Position numbers and translations under genes: made by a program. 29,938 bases of DNA from Cytophagales bacterium UBA2561 (GTDB lineage Bacteria; Bacteroidota; Bacteroidia; Cytophagales; Thermoflexibacteraceae). The notes under the pieces are model-generated. The model was given only the letters and a program-made list of their open reading frames with translations, was not told where the DNA came from and made no database searches. Location of the stretch: the NCBI GenBank assembly GCA_002340355.1, contig DDLX01000035.1, positions 1-29,938 of the forward strand. Direction: 5' to 3'. Shown one piece after another: positions 1-5,654 of the stretch. How positions within the stretch are numbered: the stretch's first letter is position 1; each line of letters opens with the position of its first letter.

Positions 1-30
1 CTTTTAATCGTACCATAGTGGAATAAAAAG
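1..30 (+). CRISPR. Terminal CRISPR-type repeat, cut by the window edge
   Basis: The first 24 bases are identical to the repeat at 16843-16866 (core ATCGTACCATAGTGGAAT). The layout TTTTAATCGTACC..GGAATTGAAA resembles the well-known 30-nt repeat family of type I-B/III systems that ends in an ATTGAAA handle; that resemblance is from memory. The last six bases here (AAAAAG) depart from that handle, as leader-distal repeats often do, and a terminator follows directly. The window begins exactly at the repeat start, so an array may lie just upstream, outside the window. Orientation is inferred from the terminator. Confidence 0.6.
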
Positions 31-34
31 TAAG

Positions 35-73
35 AGACCTGCCAAGTTTTGAAAACTTGGCAGGTCTTTTTTT
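35..73 (+). terminator. Intrinsic terminator after the edge repeat
   Basis: A perfect 16-bp stem (35-50 pairs with 52-67) with a one-base loop is followed by a T run at 67-73. It would end transcripts coming from an array to the left, before xisH. The inner part AGTTTTGAAAACTT is shared in degenerate form with the terminators near 966 and 1152. Confidence 0.85.
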
Positions 74-88
74 ATCAAGAAAAGTCTG

Positions 89-96
89 TATTTTTG
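89..96 (+). promoter_or_regulatory. Candidate -7 promoter element for xisHI
   Basis: TATTTTTG fits the Bacteroidota -7 consensus TAnnTTTG. It lies between the terminator and the xisH start codon, giving a very short leader. I see no clear TTTG about 20 nt upstream, so the call rests on the -7 element alone. Confidence 0.4.
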
Positions 97-118
97 GGCA
101 AATCATTCGATATTCCCG

Positions 119-529
119 ATGGCAAAAGATTTTTATCACGACACAGTCAAACAGGCACTACAAACCGATGGTTGGCAAATTACACATGACCCTTACTTAG
201 TCGAACTGGGCAAACTACGAGGTTTTATTGACCTTGGTGCCGAAACTTTGGGCGCACAAAAAGACACCCAAAAAATTGCGGTTGAAATCAAAAATTTCAT
301 CGGACTTTCTGACCTCAATGAGTTCAAAAATGCCTTGGGACAATACTTATTGTATCAATTGGCACTTTCCAAGAAAGAACCTGACCGAGTCTTATTTTTG
401 GCAGTTCCCAAGTCTTTTTATCAGGATTTCTTTCAAGATGCCTTTCTTCGGGAAGTAGTCGAACTTTATCACCTCAAAATCGTTGTTTTTGATGAACTTA
501 GCTCCCAAATAGACCAATGGAATGCCTAA
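119..529 (+). CDS. xisH: XisH family protein (PD-(D/E)XK-like)
   Basis: 136 residues that match my memory of the XisH family, known from excision of the fdxN element in Anabaena and common as xisH-xisI pairs in cyanobacteria and other bacteria. The N-terminus (FYHDTVKQALQTDGWQITHD) is characteristic. A nuclease-like signature is visible: Asp38 in RGFIDLG, then Glu56-x-Lys58 in IAVEIKNF, consistent with a PD-(D/E)XK fold. Its reading frame overlaps xisI by 13 nt, so the two are translationally coupled. The pair sits between CRISPR-type repeat units (1-30 and 919-940) and well away from any visible excision element. Whether it acts in recombination or as a nuclease/toxin module cannot be told from sequence. 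Confidence 0.85.
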   Translation: MAKDFYHDTVKQALQTDGWQITHDPYLVELGKLRGFIDLGAETLGAQKDTQKIAVEIKNFIGLSDLNEFKNALGQYLLYQLALSKKEPDRVLFLAVPKSFYQDFFQDAFLREVVELYHLKIVVFDELSSQIDQWNA

Positions 530-858
530 AAGAATACCGCCTTTTGATTCGGGAAGCCCTCCAAGAAGTGGCGCAAATGATTCCCACCGATGAACACCTT
601 GAAACGGAAATCATTTTTGATGACCAAGGCGGACATTATTTAGTGGTTTTAGTCGGCTGGGTCGGTACAAAGCGTTCTTATGCCCCCATTTTACACCTTG
701 ACTTGAAACCCACTGCCAAAGTGTACCTCCAACATGACGGCACTGACCTTGAGTTTGCGCTTCGGCTGGTCGAGAAAGGAATTCCAAAATCGGATATAGT
801 GATTGCCTATCGTGCGCCTCATCAACGGCAGTTTTTACCCGATTTTGCATTGGCATAA
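517..858 (+). CDS. xisI: XisI family protein
   Basis: 113 residues with the XisI pattern throughout: an N-terminal YRLLIREALQ helix, ETEIIFDDQGGHYLVVLVGWVG, a central IHLD-like segment (ILHLDLKPTAKVYLQHDGTD) and a late GIPKSDIVIAYRAPHQR. It follows xisH with a 13-nt overlap, the usual arrangement. XisI is thought to act together with XisH; in a toxin-antitoxin reading it would be the partner that controls the nuclease-like XisH, but that is inference. The gene ends 35 bases before the leader-like sequence of the first solo repeat unit. Confidence 0.85.
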   Translation: MECLKEYRLLIREALQEVAQMIPTDEHLETEIIFDDQGGHYLVVLVGWVGTKRSYAPILHLDLKPTAKVYLQHDGTDLEFALRLVEKGIPKSDIVIAYRAPHQRQFLPDFALA

Positions 859-881
859 ATTTGCTTTATTCGTTCCCATCG

Positions 882-940
882 CCTATCTTTAGGGCAGTTC
901 TTTGAAAATAAACGCATAATCGTACCATAGTGGAATTAAG
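882..940 (+). CRISPR. Leader-like sequence plus solo repeat, unit 1
   Basis: A leader-like segment containing GGGCAGTTCTTTGAAAATA (892-910) is followed by the repeat core beginning ATCGTACC at 919 and ending ATTAAG at 940. The same leader segment and core, 25-26 nt apart from GGCAG to ATCG, recur at 1079/1105 and 16758/16783. The stretch from CCTATCTT through GAAAATA (882-910) matches 16747-16775 at all but one base. The six bases before ATCG are not conserved among these units, whereas they are CTTTTA in the repeats at 1 and 16843. No second repeat follows within spacer distance. Confidence 0.6.
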
Positions 941-946
941 CGGATG

Positions 947-992
947 AAAAATTCCTGTGAGGTTTTGAAAACTTTACAGAAATTTTTTATTT
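947..992 (+). terminator. Terminator-like hairpin after solo repeat 1
   Basis: A roughly 19-bp stem (arms around 947-966 and 967-987, with one mismatch and two G-T pairs) encloses TTTTGAAAA and runs into a T-rich tract. It starts 6 nt after the repeat, so any transcript from the leader-like segment would be very short. Confidence 0.6.
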
Positions 993-1078
993 TTAGTAGG
1001 CTGATAATCAGTGATTTTGTATCAAAGTCCCAAAATGGGTTTTTGGTCAATTGACTTTTGTAGGGAAGGAATTTTGAT

Positions 1079-1126
1079 GGCAGTTCTTTGAAATTTTTGG
1101 CACAATCGTACCATAGTGGAATTAAG
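1079..1126 (+). CRISPR. Leader-like sequence plus solo repeat, unit 2
   Basis: GGCAGTTCTTTGAAAT (1079-1094) precedes the core ATCGTACCATAGTGGAATT starting at 1105, with the same 26-nt offset as unit 1. The upstream CCTATCTT block seen in the other two units is absent here. The unit starts 186 bases after unit 1, far more than a normal repeat-spacer period. Confidence 0.6.
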
Positions 1127-1131
1127 CACAC

Positions 1132-1180
1132 AAAAAATCCCTATAAGGTTTTGAAAAACTTTACAGGGATTTTTGTTTTT
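1132..1180 (+). terminator. Terminator-like hairpin after solo repeat 2
   Basis: The arms AAAAATCCCTATAAGGTTTT and AAAACTTTACAGGGATTTTT pair almost fully around a short loop, followed by a T-rich run. It closely resembles the hairpin after unit 1, so the two units look like copies of one module. Read on the other strand it could also stop transcription from the kinase gene. Confidence 0.7.
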
Positions 1181-1220
1181 ATTTATTTGATAATCAAATA
1201 TTTATCTTGTGGATTTGATG

Positions 1221-1784
1221 TCATATTTTAGCTGAGTGTATCATATTTTCTTGGATATTGTCGGTCGCTTGTAAGATGTGGACTAAGGGAATATCCTCCT
1301 CGTTTTTATACTCAAAAAGCTGATTCATTTTTACAATACCTGCCAAGGGAACGCCGTGTATATTATTGAGAAAACAGCGTTTGATATGCCACGCCCAAGG
1401 GGTATCAGGATACTCAAACCGAACTTGATAACCATATTGCTGAGCGGCTTGGACATAAGGTTTCATTTCCCAAAGCTGGCGATTGACATTATCAATGATG
1501 AGGCGGGTGTATCGTTTTTGTTGCATCAACATCTTGGCTTGTTGTTGGGTCTGACGATGATATTCAGTCAGTCGCTCAGGGTCAAAGGTATATTTGCCAT
1601 TTTGATAAAATAAATCATCGGTACTCAGGACACAAGTATTTTTGGGGTCTTTGGCTTGGAGTCCTTGGGCTTTAGTCGATTTTCCACTACCGGGGAGTCC
1701 CCGCATCAAAATCAATTCGTAGTCGTGTTCCTTTAGGTCTGTTCTCATTCGCATCAAGCACTGAGGCAAAGTGTGCATCTTCAT
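1221..1784 (-). CDS. N4BP2-like P-loop kinase, predicted polynucleotide 5'-kinase
   Basis: 187 residues. The Walker A loop is GLPGSGKST (about residues 29-37), followed by LSTDDLFYQNGKYTFDPERL, then IIDNVN and WEMKPYVQAAQQYGY, then PDTPWAWH and NIHGVP. This order (GLPGSGKST, STDD, DN.N, WEMKPYV, NIHGVP) is the N4BP2/N4BP2L1-type kinase pattern; human N4BP2 has 5'-polynucleotide kinase activity, so a 5'-OH RNA or DNA kinase is the likely reaction. The start overlaps the stop of the RtcR-like gene by ATGA, so the two are co-translated. RtcR proteins classically control RNA repair genes, which supports an RNA end-healing role. No ligase (RtcB, Rnl) is visible in the window. A toxin-type kinase (zeta-like) is a weaker alternative. 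Confidence 0.75.
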   Translation of the reverse strand: MKMHTLPQCLMRMRTDLKEHDYELILMRGLPGSGKSTKAQGLQAKDPKNTCVLSTDDLFYQNGKYTFDPERLTEYHRQTQQQAKMLMQQKRYTRLIIDNVNRQLWEMKPYVQAAQQYGYQVRFEYPDTPWAWHIKRCFLNNIHGVPLAGIVKMNQLFEYKNEEDIPLVHILQATDNIQENMIHSAKI

Positions 1785-3529
1785 CTCTGTAGTTGTTTAT
1801 GTAGTTTTTGTAATTTATCTCTCAATTCCCTCATATACTTCTCATCCTCAAGGGTTTCTTCTCCAAGACAGGCTTCCAGTTTTTGTAGTATGGCGGAACT
1901 CTCCATATGATGTTGTAACCATTGTTCCAAATCTTCCAATAAACGAGCATCCTCATAACGATATTTAGCACGAAGCAAATCAATGTGACTATACACTCGA
2001 TACACCTTCAGATACGTCTTGACTGTATTAGGAGCTTTTCCCAATTTTTGGGCGGTTTTACTGATAACCTCTCGACAGGCTTTATACACTTGATGGGTAT
2101 GTTTAGCACACGCATACTCCATGAGATACTGGGTTTTGTATTTCCCATATCTTACCTTTGGAGGTAAATCATTAACTTTAATTTCTGAATTTGAGGTAGT
2201 TAAGGTAAGCTGTTCAATCAGATGCTTTAACTCCCGAATATTCCCTGAAAAATCATAATCCAGTAATTTTTGCAAAGCTTTTTTATGGAAAAAGATACGC
2301 TTAGCTTTCGGATACATCTTTCGGTAGTGTTTCATAAAATAGGTAATAAAGGCTTTGAGTTCCTGCTCTGAACACTCTCGCAAAGGCGGAAGCTCTAAGG
2401 TTACTACCGTCAATCGATAGTACAAATCCTCCCGAAACTTCCCTTGTTCCACCATTTCTTCCAAATTCCGATTGGTCGCCGCAATGATATTAACCTTGAC
2501 TTTAATTTCGGTATTACTTCCGACCTTCATCACTTTTCGTTCCTGCAAAACCCGCAACAAAGCCACTTGCATTTTAGGCGAGATATCCCCAATCTCATCT
2601 AAGAAAATCGTTCCTCCATTGGCTTCCTCAAAATATCCTTTTCGGTCTTGTGTCGCATCTGTAAATGCCCCTTTGATGTGTCCGAAGAGTTCACTTTCAA
2701 GCAGGCTTTCAGTCACAGCAGCACAATTGATGGTCACAAATTTTCCTTTTGCTCCTGAACATTCATAGATGTGTCGGGCTAAAACTTCCTTCCCTACACC
2801 TGTTTCACCCAAAATCAGAAAATCTACCTTTTGGTGACTGGCAATTCCTTCTGCTTTATCAAATACTGATTTAGTCACGGAGCCATGAGGCAACAAAGTT
2901 TCTTCATCTACCTTTCTTTTTCGTACCACGCTCAAGACATCTTGATAAGCAACCTGTGTTACATCGTACCTAACCACTTTTACACTTTCTGTAAAATTTG
3001 TCCCTTGCCGTTGAGGTACTGAAAAAACTAAACCACTCTCAAAATTAGCTAAATTCTGATGTGCTAAAATAAAGGCGGTCTGCATCGCTGCTGTTCCTGT
3101 CCCACACAGAAAATAAACTTCATGACTTTGGAAACGAGAATGTTGCAAAAATTTTTGGACAAAATCATAGACTTCCTTTAAATCTACAATATCTTTTAAT
3201 CCTGTATAGACCAATTCCACATCAGCAACTACTCTCATTTTATCCCCATATTCTTCTTGTAGTTCATGGTGAGGAATCACCGAACGCACCTCCGTAAAGT
3301 CTGCTTTGAGTTTTTGAGCCATTGCCATCCCTTTTCGAGCCACTTGAGTCGTGGCTTTGGGTGGTTCGCTATGAAATAAAATATGATTCTCAAAATAGAA
3401 ATCACGGTTTGAGACTTGCTTAAAGTACGTTTCGTACAGTTGATAATGAGGACCCGTTGTTTCAACCTCTAGACTATTACCTTTAAAATCATTGAAGGTT
3501 GCTAACCATGAAAGCAGTATTTTTGCCAT
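1781..3529 (-). CDS. RtcR-like sigma-54 activator with CARF-like sensor domain
   Basis: 582 residues in three parts. Residues 1-200 form a Rossmann-like sensor domain, with LCGTGTAAMQTA at 141-152 matching the GT..A pattern of CARF domains and of the RtcR regulatory domain. Residues 215-445 are a sigma-54 AAA+ domain: Walker A GETGVGKE (241-248), GAFTDA (287-292, a common variant of the GAFTGA sigma-54 contact loop), Walker B IFLDEIGD (308-315) and the RE.LYYRL and GN.REL segments. A helix-turn-helix-like segment lies near 487-510 (ISKTAQKLGKAPNTVKTYLK). The gene is first in a two-gene operon with the kinase. It follows the end of the CRISPR operon after 270 bases and a terminator. The ligand could be RNA with a cyclic phosphate end, as proposed for RtcR, or a cyclic oligoadenylate; the sequence cannot decide. 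I found no TGGCAC-N5-TTGC promoter in the intergenic regions. Confidence 0.85.
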   Translation of the reverse strand: MAKILLSWLATFNDFKGNSLEVETTGPHYQLYETYFKQVSNRDFYFENHILFHSEPPKATTQVARKGMAMAQKLKADFTEVRSVIPHHELQEEYGDKMRVVADVELVYTGLKDIVDLKEVYDFVQKFLQHSRFQSHEVYFLCGTGTAAMQTAFILAHQNLANFESGLVFSVPQRQGTNFTESVKVVRYDVTQVAYQDVLSVVRKRKVDEETLLPHGSVTKSVFDKAEGIASHQKVDFLILGETGVGKEVLARHIYECSGAKGKFVTINCAAVTESLLESELFGHIKGAFTDATQDRKGYFEEANGGTIFLDEIGDISPKMQVALLRVLQERKVMKVGSNTEIKVKVNIIAATNRNLEEMVEQGKFREDLYYRLTVVTLELPPLRECSEQELKAFITYFMKHYRKMYPKAKRIFFHKKALQKLLDYDFSGNIRELKHLIEQLTLTTSNSEIKVNDLPPKVRYGKYKTQYLMEYACAKHTHQVYKACREVISKTAQKLGKAPNTVKTYLKVYRVYSHIDLLRAKYRYEDARLLEDLEQWLQHHMESSAILQKLEACLGEETLEDEKYMRELRDKLQKLHKQLQR

Positions 3530-3799
3530 TGTTTTCGTGAATATTCTGGTGAATTAACAAAGTTGCTATAGAATTTAGACTACTTCTTTTATTTAATTAA
3601 ATTATTAGAAATGTGTGGAAATACAAAGGGTTAAATCATTATTTGTAACTTGATTATTCGATACCAAAATCACACCCAAAAACACAAAATACTGATTATC
3701 AATTATTTAATCAAGTTTATATAAATAAAAACATCAAGTTTTGAAAATACCAATCAAAATTTGATGTCTTTTTTAGCTATTCTACTACTTGCAGCATTA
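3530..3799. other. Intergenic region between csx20 and the rtcR-like gene
   Basis: 270 bases without a gene. It contains the CRISPR operon terminator (3731-3768) and the palindrome TGATTATCA (3693-3701). The rest is AT-rich and should include the promoter of the rtcR-like gene, but no clear -7 or sigma-54 element was seen. Confidence 0.6.
3731..3768 (-). terminator. Terminator of the type III CRISPR operon
   Basis: On the minus strand GACATCAAATTTTGA pairs with TCAAAACTTGATGT over about 14 bp with one mismatch, followed by a T-rich stretch. It lies 31 bases past the csx20 stop and separates the CRISPR operon from the rtcR-kinase operon. Confidence 0.75.
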
Positions 3800-4186
3800 T
3801 CAATATTTTCTAAAGTGTATATGCTGAAAAATACGCTGAGTAGTCACTGTTCCATCCTCGTTTTGTTGTTCAATAGACTTCCGTTCAGTAGTCGCATAAA
3901 CAGGTATTAATCCAATATTTTTACAAAATGTGACGGTTTCATACGTTGCTCCAAAGTCACCTTGTATTAGTACTATATCCTGATTTTCAGCCGTATTTGC
4001 CAGATACTCAAAAATAGGCTTTAAGTGTTCCTTTACGACCAATTCGGACGTGGGGGGTATATTGCTCCAAATATTTTGCAAATTATCAGGTAAATATTTT
4101 ATCTCCGATATACCCAAACTTCTGTAGGCATCTTGTTTCTGTACTTCAGTCAGGCGGTGGGAAAATAAAAGAAATAGGTTTTTCAT
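3800..4186 (-). CDS. csx20: Csx20 family protein, predicted ring nuclease
   Basis: 128 residues beginning MKNLFLLFSHRLTEVQKQDA, the start I recognise for Csx20. A small Rossmann-like layout is suggested by alternating hydrophobic strands (LFLLFSH, IVLIQGDFGA, GLIPVYAT) and the turn QGDFGATYETV near residues 92-103. Csx20, Csx15 and Csx16 have been proposed or reported to be ring nucleases that degrade cyclic oligoadenylates, so this protein would switch off the messenger made by Cas10. It is the last gene of the operon, 70 bases after the csx1-type gene whose activator it would destroy. There is no signal peptide or membrane segment. Confidence 0.75.
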   Translation of the reverse strand: MKNLFLLFSHRLTEVQKQDAYRSLGISEIKYLPDNLQNIWSNIPPTSELVVKEHLKPIFEYLANTAENQDIVLIQGDFGATYETVTFCKNIGLIPVYATTERKSIEQQNEDGTVTTQRIFQHIHFRKY

Positions 4187-4256
4187 TTTATTATTTTATT
4201 GGTCTGTATTTTTAATTTAACTTATCAGCTACCGTTCTCGCCAGTAAGACTTGGCT

Positions 4257-5627
4257 TCAAAGCTTCAAGATGCGCCGAAAATTAGTATAAAGGTCTTCCA
4301 ATTCCATAATTAAGGCTTCGGGGGTGGCTGGATTTGGGCGAAAACCTGCATGATTAATATCATTTCTAAATCCTGCATTACCCACTAATTTGTCGTAATA
4401 TGGATAAATTTCTGAATAGTGGACTTGCACATAGTCAAACATCTTTTTGGTAAGCTGGATTTTATCTTTCCAATCATCAATTTTTTTCCCTTTTTTATCC
4501 AAAACAAAGTTTCCCGATTCGTCTTTTCTATATCTTTCGACACCCCGTAAAGCTAATCCTGTTTTATCTCGGGAAGGGTAATGATAAATTTTATCTGTCT
4601 CACCAACTGCCAACAGTAACCAAGTCATGAGTGTTTCCTGTAACAAAGTGTAGCCTTGCGGAATCAATTTGTATTTAATGCACCACTCCACAGCAATAAA
4701 GCCATTTTTTACTTCTTCATTCTGAAAACCCGCCAACCGTTCCCCAATTTTCTCCAAAATTTTGATGACTTGAGCTTGATTCACATTTGGGATTTGTTTC
4801 GCCTCCTCAATATTATGCTGTAAGCCTTGGTAGTCAAACTCAAACAGAATCGCCTTACCTCGTGAAGTCCGAATAATTCGAACTAGCTCTTCTAGTTGCT
4901 CTGCTAACGCTTTATAGGATGCACCAACCGTACTAAAATTGTCACTATCTCCGAGATTGATAAACTCATTAGATACATTGGTTAAATTCTGTAACTCAAT
5001 AAACGAAGTCAAATCTATAATTGGTGAGTGAATATCGTTTGGTGTACCCTTCGCACGGGCTTCCGCTTGCCCTTTTTCAAAATTACCATACACGATTTGA
5101 GTCACTTCCAACTTGGGGTTGAATACCTTGAGGTAATTCGCTAAAATGACTCCTAATATTGGAATGTATCGAAAACTGTGTGTAATATCTAGGTGAAGTT
5201 TAAATGTCGTTTCGGGTGGTTCTTGGGCAATTATTTCGCTAAGCCTCGATTCAATACAGTTAAAGATTTGCCATATTTCTGTTTCGTTATCACCATCTGG
5301 AATATCAATCGTATCAATATTAAGCTCAATTTTTCCTTGTTCCTTTAGACCATTTAAGACTGAGGCAAGTCCTTTGCCTTCACCACCTTTAAAGTCAGGT
5401 ATACCACTTGGAAACCCTTGTACTTTGTTGAGCCAATTGTAGTTTTTAGCATCTTTGGTAAGAGCCACCAAAAAAAAATCTTGTGTGTCCCAGTTCTTGC
5501 ACCATTGTTTAACAATGTACTCTTGGACATACGCCATTTTTTTATCAGAGGTATGACCTCCAAAATAATAGGTACTTGCTTTGTAAGGGCTTGTCCCTAA
5601 AAAAGAAATAAAAATATTTCGGATCAT
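4257..5627 (-). CDS. csx1: CARF-HEPN ribonuclease, Csx1/TM1812 family
   Basis: 456 residues. The N-terminal CARF domain opens with IFISFLGTSPYK (residues 5-16) and contains HLDITHSFRYIPILG (145-159), the motif typical of TM1812/Csx1-type proteins. The C-terminal half is helical and ends with the HEPN motif RNDINH (R421-x4-H426), the predicted RNase site. The expected role is an RNase switched on by cyclic oligoadenylate bound to the CARF domain, acting as a nonspecific effector of type III immunity. The gene starts 27 bases after the ATPase-TOPRIM gene and is followed by csx20, a likely off-switch. The family could also be labelled Csx2; the naming is uncertain but the domain call is firm. 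Confidence 0.85.
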   Translation of the reverse strand: MIRNIFISFLGTSPYKASTYYFGGHTSDKKMAYVQEYIVKQWCKNWDTQDFFLVALTKDAKNYNWLNKVQGFPSGIPDFKGGEGKGLASVLNGLKEQGKIELNIDTIDIPDGDNETEIWQIFNCIESRLSEIIAQEPPETTFKLHLDITHSFRYIPILGVILANYLKVFNPKLEVTQIVYGNFEKGQAEARAKGTPNDIHSPIIDLTSFIELQNLTNVSNEFINLGDSDNFSTVGASYKALAEQLEELVRIIRTSRGKAILFEFDYQGLQHNIEEAKQIPNVNQAQVIKILEKIGERLAGFQNEEVKNGFIAVEWCIKYKLIPQGYTLLQETLMTWLLLAVGETDKIYHYPSRDKTGLALRGVERYRKDESGNFVLDKKGKKIDDWKDKIQLTKKMFDYVQVHYSEIYPYYDKLVGNAGFRNDINHAGFRPNPATPEALIMELEDLYTNFRRILKL

Positions 5628-5654
5628 GTTTATTGTGGTTTTTAGTTATCTATT

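Larger units (their letters stand above)
859..1220. other. Intergenic region with two leader-repeat-terminator units
   Basis: This 362-bp stretch holds no convincing gene. It contains two solo repeat units (882-940 and 1079-1126), each followed by a hairpin terminator, and two TGATAATCA palindromes (1002-1010 and 1188-1196). An 80-codon minus-strand frame across it is just the two repeats read through and encodes the repeated string LIPLWYD. Confidence 0.7.

Noticed and set aside
889..1131. 80-codon minus-strand frame
   Set aside because: It is the two solo repeat units read in reverse, giving the repeated string LIPLWYD; there is no independent coding signal.
3530..3800. Sigma-54 promoter for the RtcR-like activator
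   Set aside because: GG and GC pairs at the required -24/-12 spacing were looked for on both strands and not found; the best TTGC-like site has no matching GG.
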